Assembly (NCBI GenBank): GCA_020310875.1
Contig: CM035413.1
Span: forward strand, 162,110,806 to 162,174,805
DNA length: 64,000 nt
From: Ceratopteris richardii
Taxonomy: Eukaryota > Streptophyta > Polypodiopsida > Polypodiales > Pteridaceae
Reading direction: 5' to 3'
This document shows positions 9,059-18,822 of this stretch, in pieces. Every line of letters begins with the position of its first letter. The stretch's first letter is position 1. The position numbers and the translations under genes are program-made. Below the pieces are notes generated by a model, which saw only the letters and a list, made by a program, of their open reading frames with translations, searched no databases and was not told the DNA's origin.

Positions 9059-10797
9059 ATGCCGGTTACTCGATCCGATGAAACGTATCCAAAGAACAGA
9101 CAACCTTGGGTACCTAACCTGCTAAGGACGCCTCCAGGAGGTAGAAGCGCAGGAAGGTCCAAACCAGTTGACAAGAAGGTAAAGAACGTTAGTAGTGATT
9201 CCGGTCATATTCCGATGGAACGTACTACATCTCTGGTAGATTCTGGTACGATTTCGGCCTAGTCTATCGAAGAGATAGTAACTCCAGAATCTACCAAGAC
9301 GCAGCCTGAAGTTAGTTTAACAACATTGGGTAAAGATTCCAATTTGTTTACGAATAGAAACGCTTTAGCCAAAGAAATCAGTAAGGGAGAAAAAGCACCC
9401 TGTATTGGTGAAAAATCGACACATTCCGGTGATATTTCGGTAACAGTTGCTGAAAGATCGCAGTTTTCCGGTGACGGTTTACCATTTTTTGGTGAATCTT
9501 CAGCCCAGTCACCGCTATTGGGAGTAAGCTTCCTACATTTGACATCAAGAAGGAAGGTAGCTTGTTCGAAGCTGAGATTCGAAACATACTGAACAAGATT
9601 ATCGACCCGGAAAGTGCACCGGCTGACGATACGACGGTCCAGATACTCAGCCTCGGGATACAGAAGATAGTCACAATACAACCATCAGCACGATGAACGG
9701 GCAATAACAACAACAACAACAACTATGCCCACCCAGGCCGACTCCAACAGGAGTGACGTACACCAAATTTGATGGATTCCAGGTGATGACCCAAATGCTT
9801 ATGTACGCATATTTGAGATAAGTTACGCAGTGCTCAATCATCCACCTGATCTGGCGTATAAAGCTATTGTCTTCCAATCTACATTGGTTAATGAAGCAGC
9901 TAGATGGCTTACAGAATATGATATTAACCATTTCGGCACCTATGAAGCGGTAAGGGATGCATTTCTGCAAAGATTCAAGCTAAAGAAGAATCCAGCCGAA
10001 ATTTTTGACTACTTGCAAAATAATAGACAGAAGATAAATCAAACAGTGCAGGAGTATGCCACTCTATTCAGAACCCATTTGAGGCAATTACCACCAGCAC
10101 ATGCAAACCTATCGGATGACGTTATTACTCAATGGTTTATCAATGGTTTGACTCCACAACTTAAATAGATTATGATCATACGCTGTGTAGGAGCTATGAC
10201 GCTAGATGCCGTGATCGCCATGGCTTTGCAACTTGAAAACAAGGTTGGAGGATTTACAGAAGATCTAGAGTGGTTAAAAGCAAATAGAAATGTCGCCGAA
10301 GACCCGACCAGACAGATGTACTTCACTACATGCAAGAATTCAGGCCATACTAGTGCCACTTGTGCACTTAATCAGTTGTTTTGTGCTATCTGCAACACTA
10401 CCGGACATACCACCGAAAATTGCACATACAACGACAAAGTACAGGGACCAGCAACTGTCAATGCTATTATACAAGAACCAGGGAAGCCAGCCAATCATTA
10501 TGTACCACCTCAAATGAGAAACAATCAGCAACAAGGCTATCGGAATTACAGAGGACAGAGAAATAACAACTACAATGCAAACCGTTGGCAGGCCGGCCAG
10601 CACAAGAAAATACTAATTTGCCACCACCTCGCTGCCATTTTTGTGGTGAATTTGGTCACATTAGAAGATTTTGTAAGGATGCAGCTGAGTATGATCAGAG
10701 GAAAAAAGAATGTCACAACCCAATGACTAATATGGTACAAATCACACCAGTAGAAATGCAAGCTGTAGTAATTCAGACCCGATCCGGTAAGTAACTG
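9059..10797 (+). pseudogene. Element A gag (broken)
   Basis: Starts MPVTRSDETYPKNRQPWVP, matching MSVTRSGESYPKYRRDRQPW in element C. After a disordered N-terminus with repeated S-G-D motifs comes the gag core (EAARWLTEYDINHFGTYEAV, DAFLQRFKLKKNPAE, ITQWFINGLTPQL), then zinc knuckles: CKNSGHTSATC (first Cys of the knuckle changed), CAICNTTGHTTENC and CHFCGEFGHIRRFC, the last in another frame. Stops occur near 9260 and 10168, with frameshifts near 9590, 9770 and 10590. The product would be the structural capsid/nucleocapsid polyprotein. Much of its divergence can be judged against element C at 49518-51119. Confidence 0.85.
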
Positions 10798-10800
10798 CAA

Positions 10801-11441
10801 CCATCAACAGAAGTATTTGAACCAGGCATACGTGAACAACAAAGGATGTATGATAAGGCCAGTCAATGGACCACCGCCGAACCTCCAATGTTTCCAGATC
10901 CTATTCCGGTGACCCAGGCTCCACTAACCAAGGAAGGAACACAAAAAACAAGATTCTAATTCAGTAGCAGGTACATCATCTTCAGCAGATACATCATCTT
11001 CAGCCGGTGCATCATCTTCAGAATCTGTGGAAAACACAATTCAATCACATAAGGCCTGGGAAATTTTATCTAAAGCGTCCATTACTCTTCCTCTTGGCCA
11101 ATTACTTGCACTAGTACCAGGAGTTCGGCAGCAATTCCAACAATAGTTCAGTCCTATACCTTCTTGCATTCCAGCAACAGCAATAGTGCAACCGGAACCT
11201 GATTCTACGGTCGGTCATTCAGTTCCTTTAATTACGGTATGGTATAAAAATCATAAAATCACACAGGTACTAATTGATGGAGGATCTGGTGTCAACATTG
11301 CTACTGCTGCACTGTGTAAAAAGTTAGGGTGGACCGAAATCGAACCAGTTCAGTTTTTTGTCAGAATGGCCGACCAATCAAGAGTTCATCCAGTAGGACT
11401 TGTGCGAAATATACCAATAACTTTGCAAGGTACAACATTTA
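10801..11441 (+). pseudogene. Element A linker and protease (Asp-Gly-Gly active site)
   Basis: A low-complexity linker carries a short repeat (three GGTACATCATCTTCAGCA-like units around 10968-11025). The retropepsin follows (open from 11186): VLIDGGSGVNIATAALCKK, then GLVRNIPITLQG. The active-site triplet is D-G-G rather than D-S/T-G, and the same triplet occurs in elements C and H, so it is a family trait and not one mutation. A 2-bp deletion near 11440 relative to C shifts the frame; the protease C-terminus (LDYNLLFGRPWL) is at the start of the next frame. Confidence 0.8.
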
Positions 11442-14400
11442 ATGACCTTTGTCGTACTAGAATTACCGGAATCCACCCTTGATTATAATCTCCTTTTCGG
11501 TCGTCCTTGGCTGAAGCAAGCTAAGGTGATACAAGATTGGTCTGCACAGGAACTCACTTTCAAAGATAATAATCGTAAATACGTTGTAAAATTAGATGCT
11601 ATACAACCTTGCGAGTTGCATGCTAGACCGTATTTTGCAGAACCAGTCCATATACTAGATGGGTTGTCAGATGATGAAGAAGAAGAGTTTCTGAAAAATA
11701 ACATTGACTTGATCTCCCTAGGAACTGTTGATCTACAATTTGTTGTAGATAATTGGAATCCTGCAGTTTGTACGATGATGTCTGTAACAGAAAAAGATAC
11801 GAAAGAAGATAAGGCTACCATAGATGACACTGATCTACAACAACTTTTTAAGCCAGCTGAGGATACAGAGAAGCCTCGACAATTCTATGTTCCAGAAGAT
11901 CAGCTGATCACCTACAATTTAGGGGATGAAGAAAATCCACGTCCTGTTAAGATAAAGGAAAGCTTACCTGAGTTATTTCAAGCAGATTTAATCCAACTAC
12001 TTCGAGAATTTTTTGATGTATTTGCATGGGATTACAAAGATATGAAAGGTCTGGACCCGCGCATCTACCAACACAGGGTCATGCTGAAGCCAGAAGCAAA
12101 GCCAGTCAAACAACCCAGCTACCGGATGAACTCGAACTATGCATCGCAGGTAAAGGTAGAGCTGGATAGATTATTGAAGGTTGGATTCATTGTACCAGTA
12201 GAGCACGCTAAATGGATCTCACCAATTGTTATTGTCCCTAAAAAGAATAAGCAGTTACGAATATGTGTGGATTACTGGAAACTGAATGCAACTACGGTGC
12301 TCGATCCATTTCCGCTACCTTTTCTTGATACCATGCTTGATAGAGTAGCAGGACATGAAATGTATTCATTCCTAGATGGATACAGTGGGTATAATCAAGT
12401 TAGAATGGCTGAACAGGATATACCGAAGACCGCCTTCATTACCAACTGGGGTGTTTTCGCATGTACTGTTATGTGGTTTGGGTTAAGAAACGCCCCTAGT
12501 ACTTTTCAGCCATGCATGCAGGAGATATTCTCACCTTATCTTACCTCGTTTATGCAAGTGTATCTTGATGATTTTTCATTATTTGGTAAGATGGTAGCAC
12601 ACTTGTCCCATTTACGGTGTTGCTTTGAGAAGTGCAGAGAATACAAACTCTGTTTAAACCCAAACAAATCTGTGTTTGCGGTTTCATGTGGTAAATTACT
12701 TGGCCATATTGTATCAGCACAGGGCATACAAGTTGACCCGGATAAGGTTGCAGCTGTATTAGGAGCACCTGTTCCTACTACACCAAAAGAAGTCATGAGA
12801 TTTATGGGTCAAGTCCGCTGGCATGGTCGTCATTTACGGTGGCTCGCTCATTTAGCCATTCCACTCAATCGTTTAATCACGAAGACTCCTAAACAGTTTG
12901 ACTGGACCCCGGACTGTCAAATTGCTTTTGATCGTCTAAAGGGATTACTAACACAGGTTCCAATCTTACAGCCTCCTGACTGGGATCGCCCATTTCATGT
13001 ATTTGTTGATGCTTTAGATATAGCAATAGGGAGCGTTCTAATGCAACAAACCGATAAATGGTTCAGGCCAGTTTACTATGCAAGTCGAAGGCTTGCCCTT
13101 GCAGAAAAGAATTACTCTGTAACTGAAAGGGAATGTCTAGGTTTAGTGTACTCTGTCAAGAAATTTAGGCATTATTTACTTGGCCGAAAATTTACTTTTT
13201 ATATAGATCATGCTGCACTTGTTTATTTGGTTCGGCAACAACATCTAGGAGGTCGATTAGCGCGATGGGTTCTGCTTTTACAAGAGTTTGATTACGAAGT
13301 TATTCATCGGCCAGGCAGTTCACATGCCTTGGCAGACTTCCTTTCTCGCTTAGATTCCGGTGAAGCTCCGGTCGGTGTGGATGACACAACGCCAACAATT
13401 TATGTTTCTGAACCAACTAATAATGAAGATGCAGATCCTCCTGTGACAACTAATTACTATGATCAGTTATTAACTTTTTTAACTGATGGATGTCTTCCTT
13501 CTGCAACACCCCTTGCCATGCATAGAAAAATTGCAGTATACAGTCGCAAATTTCGGTTGTTTGCTGGACAATTATACTATATGGATCACACTAGAATTTT
13601 ACTTCGTTGTATCCCTCCACACGAAGTTAATTCAGTTATTACTTTGGCTCACTCAATTCCTTTCGGTGGCCATTTTGCTGCAGATTTAACACACCGAAAA
13701 ATTCTGCAGAGTGGTCTTTGGTGGCCTATTATGAACAGGGATGTATTGCAGTTTGTCAAAAATTATGATAATTGTCAGAGGACTGGACAACCTTTACAAC
13801 GCCATTTTTTCCCTCTACAACCTGTCCTGCCATTAGATCCTTTTCATAAATGGGGTCTAGATTTTATTGGACCTATTACTCCACCAGCAATACTCAGTAA
13901 TAATCGTTATATTTTGACATGTACTGATTATGCTACTAGATGGGCAGAAGCCTGGGCTTTACGGTCTGCTACAGCTGTTGCGGTAGCAAAGTGTCTACTG
14001 AACGATGTCTTTCCACGTTTTGGTTTACCACTGGAACTTATTATAGATCAAGGCACTCATTTTGTCAACAATTTAATGAAAGTACTTACACATTCTTTTC
14101 AGATCACGCATAAATTCAGTTCACCATATTATCCTCGTGCAAATGGTTTGGCTGAGAGTACGAACAAGACCCTGTTGAATATGCTTTGAAAACTCATTCT
14201 GGAAGCACTGGAAAGATGGGATCAACTGTTACCTACCGTATTATGGGCATACCGGACTACATATAAAGTAGCAACATGATTAACCCCTTTCAAACTAGCT
14301 TATGGATTAGAAGCCATAGCACCAATGGAGATCATTTTGCCAAGTTTACGAGTAGCCATCAATCGAAAACTACTACCGGAAGAATCTCTGTCATTTCGGT

Positions 14401-14720
14401 TAGATACACTCAGAGAATTAGATGAGCATTGATGGCACAGTTTCATGACTATTCAGGAAGTACAAGTAAGACAAGCTCAAACACATGATCGATATATGAA
14501 GACTCTAGTTTTTACGGTAGGGCAACTTGTACTCTTTTACAATGCAAAGTCGAATCGCTCTGCTGGCAAATTCAAGTTGCGATGGTTTGGTCCCTACCGG
14601 ATTGCTAAACAAGTGAGCCCAACAACTTTTCGGTTGATTACTTTGACCATAATTCCTCTTCCAAAGGTGATAAATGGATCAAAGCTGCGGCCGTATCAAC
14701 AAGCATCCGATCCACACTGA
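11442..14720 (+). pseudogene. Element A pol: RT, RNase H, integrase
   Basis: A 915-residue open stretch is followed by stop-broken C-terminal sequence to 14720. It holds the protease end (FGRPWL), RT (PSYRMN, GFIVP, WISPIVIVPKKN, the SFLDGYSGYNQ palm motif and YLDD at residues 374-377), RNase H (FVDALDIAIG, TERECLGLVYSVKKF, FYIDHAAL), and integrase. The integrase has the full D,D-35-E triad (D807, D869, E905). The zinc-binding HHCC motif has lost one Cys (NYDNCQRTG). The TGA at 14187 ends the frame; further TGAs follow near 14278 and 14431. The C-terminal VGQLVLFYNAK...KLRWFGPYRI block is the usual SH3-like integrase tail. No chromodomain is seen. Confidence 0.92.
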
Positions 14721-15070
14721 ACGTCCCGCGGATTGGCCGCACATTTTTGCATTTCCTTTTCTTCCCTTTTATTTTCTTTTAATTTTGCGTGCTTAATAAA
14801 ATAATATAAGTCTGTAAATATCCGCGTTTTGACACCTAATTATGTCAACAACCGCCCTGCCCTTTCCAGCTACTAATACATGCACACTGAAGTTAAGAAG
14901 TTATCATCTCAACGTCGCACGATGATTAGTGATATTTAATTGCTCTCCACTGCAGCGCATCTACTTAGCCTTCTCCGTTTCGCCGAAAACCGCTATTGTG
15001 CTTGCGTGATTTGTGTGACTGTGTATACCCTGTGCGTTTGTGTTTTGTGCTTGTTGTCATCGTTTGCGCC
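14721..15070 (+). other. Spacer between pol and third ORF of element A
   Basis: About 350 bp, AT-rich, without coding similarity. The equivalent spacer in C (45237-45600) is similar in length. The third ORF would need a spliced or separate transcript, or re-initiation; no splice signal is assigned. Confidence 0.5.
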
Positions 15071-16974
15071 ATGGAAGCTTTGGCTAACTATGCCGCTTTC
15101 CGTGATGGACTCCCTGCCGACGTAGGAGAGTTTCTGCGCATACGTGGGTTGGCCAATTTCGCTGAACTGCCATGGCATTCAGTGGAATCCCACCCGTTTT
15201 TTGCTCAGATCATCGCCGCTATCACCAAAACACCTGGCAACGAGCAAAGTTGGGCTATTACTTCCCTACCCTCCCGAACCGTAATCACCTTCCAAACTTT
15301 CGCTGAGTCGTTCCGACTCCCTTCGCAAGGTCGAGAGAATGGCCCGAATCTGCCATTAGCCACCATGAATCAGTTATTCCCTAGGTATTCATCCAATGAA
15401 TACGCAATCCTATGTCGACCCTTCAGTTCTTAGTAGCTATCCTGAACCTACAGAAACGTACTTATGGAATATCCCGTCCATTCTACTCCGCCATTGATTT
15501 AGCTGCTAGAGAACCAATAAATTTTGCATCCTACTTCTTCCACCGCATTCACAAGGAATGCGTTTCAATAATTAAACAGGTAAACAAAGGAGGGATGCCA
15601 AGGTCCAGATTGCCGCACATTATTTCTTTCCTTTTTCCGGCCATTCTTGTAGCACAACCACCACCCAGAGGCCCGGTCCTGCGTCATGAAGATTCTGTGC
15701 AATTACTGGAGGACGATGAAGAAGACGAAGAGGAACTCAATCAACTCTTCCGCCGGAAAAGAATCAGAATCAGTTCCTCTGAAAGTGAAGCCCAGGGTTC
15801 AGCCAAAAAAAACAAAGAAGATGACAAAGAAGAAGAGAAGCAGGACGAAGAAACTTTCCATGACACCGCAACGTCTATGCAACACGAATCATCTGCACAG
15901 TCTTCAGAAGGACAACAAGAACATGAAGATCACACCGAATCTGACACAAGCTCATCACAAGGAGCATCACAACAACAATCGGAGCAGGAAAAGCAAAGAG
16001 ATGAAGAACATATAATCAAAGAAGTCTTCGAGGAACTGCTTAAAGCAGTAGAGTCCACAGCTGCCGACACGGATGACACACAACAAACCACAGAAAAGGT
16101 AACAAAATCTCACTCTGTTTTTCCCACTCCCCCAACGGAACCTCCACTCAACCCAATTATCCCTACTCCACCCATTCTTCCCGAAGAACCCACTGCCTCT
16201 TCTTCCTCATCCCCAAACTACTCTCCACCGAACTCCCAGCAGCTACTCACCGCATCCTCATCTCAACCTCGTCCTCATCTTCCACTTCCTTCCATTCCCA
16301 TGATCTCTGAGCTTGCAAATATGGGTCAATTGCTAATTCAGCTATCGCAGCAATTACCAGTACATATGAAACAGGTCACTGATAGCATCCGAGAAGAATT
16401 CCAACATAAAGTGGATTTGCTGGAGGCAGATATTAGTCCTCTACAAGAAGAATTGGTGGTGGCTAAGGCAGAAAATCAAGCCCTACAAGAACAACTGAAG
16501 GAGTTACAATCCCGAATGGCCAAACAAGTAGAAATTACAACTCAAAGGGATGTGGCATTGGCTGAGCTCAGAAAGAAAGACGAGTTACTAAATGATGCAA
16601 ATACAGAAATCATCCAGTTGAAGCAAGAGATACAGGACAAAGAAGATGCAAGAGTCGCTTTAGGAAATCTATTAGAAGAAACAAGACAGCAGCTAGATGA
16701 AGTGGTACAAAAAGGCCAAGAACAGCACGATCTGGCTATGAAAACAGCTAAAGAACTCCAGAAATGCAAAATAGATTTTGTAGACGTAAACAACATTCTA
16801 AAACGAAAATTGACCGAGGAAGCTCAACGACTAAAGGTAATAGCAGATCTTCGTAGAGAACGAGATGCTTACTCAAGAACAATTCAATTCCAAAATGAGC
16901 AGATCGACAGAAAAGATAACCAGCTCGATAATCAGAAGGAAAGAATAATGAAAATGGAAAAACAGGTGCAAGAA
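15071..16974 (+). pseudogene. Element A third ORF: globular head, acidic middle, coiled coil
   Basis: Starts MEALANYAAFRDGLPADVGE, as in element C (MEALANFVAFRDGLPHDVSE). The head of about 200 residues includes LPWHSVESHPFF, LFPRYSSNEYAILCRP, and NFASYFFHRIHKECV. A deletion of about 20 bp near 15420 relative to C shifts the frame. Next come an acidic D/E-rich stretch, a proline/serine-rich stretch, and about 220 residues of heptad-like coiled coil (LLEADISPLQEELVVAKAEN onward). The true C-terminus lies in the inverted block that follows, where the frame continues exactly at the breakpoint. I see no signal peptide or membrane segment, so an envelope role is not supported. The head vaguely resembles plant transposon-protein domains; function unknown. 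Confidence 0.75.
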
Positions 16975-17744
16975 CTTAACCCTTACCGTATGATGTCAGA
17001 TCTCAATGCTGAAGACAACACGATCCCGCACAGTGTTAGAAACACTACCACAGTTACATAGACTTCACCAAACAACTGGCAGAACATTCCAAGAACGAGT
17101 ACTAACGCAATACGCGAACTTAACACAACAATCGCAATAAGGATTCGCAGACGATTCACTTCAGACAACAGACCGAATGATCTACTGAATGTGGATGATA
17201 CTCACAACCGCAATAGATACCAATAGACAACAGACAAGACGAGACACAGATACACATAGAATACTCAGAAATTAGGCAACAAACACCATAGTAACGCTCA
17301 GCTCTAATCACCTAGACAGATAGTCTCGTGATTTTTCCAAACGACTGAAGTGTCTTTTTTCATTGCTTTATATAAAATTACAAGGTATATGTGTAACAAC
17401 TTTTCATACGTGCGTAGGGATATAAAAAGATTCTTGATTTTACAACTGCCAATCCGGCGGCCGACTAACACTCTGGCACGCACGGTGGACTCGAACCCGC
17501 AGGTTTTACAAAATTAGTGTTCTTCTATAATGCCTTCTAAGTACATATTTCTGGCTAATCTAAAGGTGCGGGCGATCTTTTTCTTTAGATTTTCTAACAT
17601 TTGTTTGAGGGTATCCGGTTCTACTAAATATGCATCTACTCTTACAGAACTTAATGCAATGGCTTCGGTCAGCAAAATTTTTGCTTGCGTTTGCAGAAAA
17701 GCCTCTTGTAGGTAGAAATCGTTCGATAAGGCCGCATCTCTGGA
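16975..17744 (-). other. 770-bp inversion spanning ORF3 end and half of the 3' LTR
   Basis: Minus-strand reading gives, in order, the last ~80 codons of the third ORF (starting RDAALSNDFYLQEAFLQTQA, which matches HDAALANDFYLQEAFLQTQA of C), a tRNA-like segment, and the first ~490 bp of the LTR. The flanks are plus-strand ORF3 (to 16974) and plus-strand LTR (from 17745). The LTR junction GGTAAGGGTTAAG/CTACAGTAAGG in the 5' LTR marks the breakpoint. The intact target duplication means the inversion happened within an inserted or inserting element. Confidence 0.92.
17474..17500 (-). other. tRNA-3'-end-like segment next to the 3' LTR (A)
   Basis: On the minus strand: GCGGG-TTCGAGT-CCACC followed by GTGCGTG and CCA, 3 nt before TGTTAG of the inverted LTR. 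GGTTCGAGTCC is a perfect match to the tRNA B-box consensus. Element C has the same block with G-to-A changes (40261-40287). No complete tRNA precedes it, and the T-stem pairs imperfectly. The place normally occupied by a polypurine tract holds this instead. Confidence 0.5.
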
Positions 17745-18140
17745 TACAGTAAGGATTTCTTGGGTTGCGTACTAGACCTTCAGTACGGTGTATCTGGAAC
17801 AATTGAATTCTCTGTGTCTTCGGATGTTGATCGGATTGTGGTACCTATTCGGTAAAGGTTGAACTATTACTCTTGTCTCTGGTATTTTCAGTAAGTTTAG
17901 GTGCACAGCAATATAGCATCTTAGTGTATTTGGTACACGTTAGCCGAGCTAAACCGTGAACTGTAAATGTCTAAGTACAACAAAATCTTGATAGAGCTCT
18001 CAGCATTAGTATATTGCTATATCTGAAGTGGTTATTTTGGGAACCAAGTATAGGGTCTCTGTTTTTACAGATCCCTTCCACTCCCAAGAACCCAAATAAC
18101 GTTTAAACGCGTTCTGACAGTTAGAACACAGCATTTAACA
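17745..18140 (+). repeat. Element A 3' LTR, remaining right part
   Basis: Direct copy of 8546-8940, starting TACAGTAAGGATTTC and ending GCATTTAACA, with scattered substitutions. Together with the inverted block it accounts for a full LTR. GTTGT follows at 18141. Confidence 0.93.
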
Positions 18141-18173
18141 GTTGTGAAGCTCATATCTCAGTGTTTATGTAAC
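18141..18173 (+). repeat. 33-bp remnant of copia E 5' LTR between elements A and B
   Basis: GTTGTGAAGCTCATATCTCA and on to GTAAC matches 39210-39242 of the E 3' LTR. Its two ends are the target duplications of A (GTTGT) and B (GTAAC), so two large elements landed 28 bp apart. Confidence 0.93.
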
Positions 18174-18806
18174 TGTAGCTCAGTGATGAGTAGCACTCCT
18201 TTAATGTCAATCCGGGAAGACATGAGGATGGTATGAAGACCTCGAACAAGTGATGGCACAAGTGTGTGAGTGAGAAGCACACTATCATGCACACACATAC
18301 ACATACACGCGCACACACGACAAGAACAAAGAGAGAGACAATGGAATCCTTTTAGATTACTCAAAAATGCTCTTACAAGTTCAATTCTACAACAAGCCAC
18401 CCCCAAAAATGAGCTCTCTAGCTCTATTTATAGTTTTTGACTAGCTTTGGCCCTGTCAAGACCTAGTGTCCGGCCTAGTTAAAAATTAGGTTCCAGGGCT
18501 TATTTGAGGGCTCAAACGAGGTCTAAAAAATATGAAAATTGGTAGGCAATTACTTCTAAGGCTCCTCAAGCTCGAGGACTCCTTGGCTTGCATAAAATGG
18601 AGTTACAAAAAGGTGAAATAGTATTTAAAATGATTTTTAGTGATGAGAATCACTGTTATGAGGGTGTTGATTTGGAAAAAATTTGAATGGCCTACTTGCC
18701 AGATCTTCGTTGACTACTTTGTCTGCTTGTGCCTTCTCTCCGCTCTGGCTCCCTTCTTTGGCTTCCTTGTCTTGTGAGTCCTTGGGTGCTTTGACTGCTG
18801 CCAACA
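18174..18806 (-). repeat. Element B 3' LTR (633 bp)
   Basis: Direct repeat of 34045-34673. It contains a CA-rich microsatellite (about 18290-18318) that differs in length from the other LTR, and a minus-strand TATA box (CTATAAATAG, 18424-18433). Confidence 0.95.
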
Positions 18807-18822
18807 CCCCCCCTCTCTCTCG
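18807..18822 (-). other. Element B polypurine tract
   Basis: On the minus strand GAGAGAGAGGGGGGG ends directly at the LTR start TGTTGG. The corresponding tract in element I is at 58016-58028. This is the expected primer for plus-strand DNA synthesis, and contrasts with the A/C family, which has no such tract. Confidence 0.85.

Larger units (their letters stand above)
8047..18140 (+). mobile_element. Ty3-type element A (family A/C), 10.1 kb
   Basis: The element runs from TGTTAG to TTAACA and is flanked by GTTGT (8042-8046 and 18141-18145). Plus-strand order is LTR, primer site, gag, protease, RT, RNase H, integrase, a third ORF, then a rearranged 3' LTR. There is no chromodomain after integrase, and the primer site and extra 3' ORF are more like Tat/Athila-type plant Ty3 elements than chromoviruses. 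All frames carry stops or frameshifts. A 770-bp inversion covers the end of the third ORF and half of the 3' LTR. Confidence 0.95.

Noticed and set aside
9259-9722. Minus-strand open frames over element A gag
   Set aside because: Antisense shadows of the degenerate gag region.
14400-14720. Chromodomain at the integrase C-terminus of element A
   Set aside because: The region ends soon after the SH3-like tail and shows no chromodomain-like aromatic cage motif.
17474-17500. A genuine tRNA gene
   Set aside because: Only a T-arm/acceptor-like 3' part is present; no D-arm, anticodon arm or matching 5' acceptor strand upstream.
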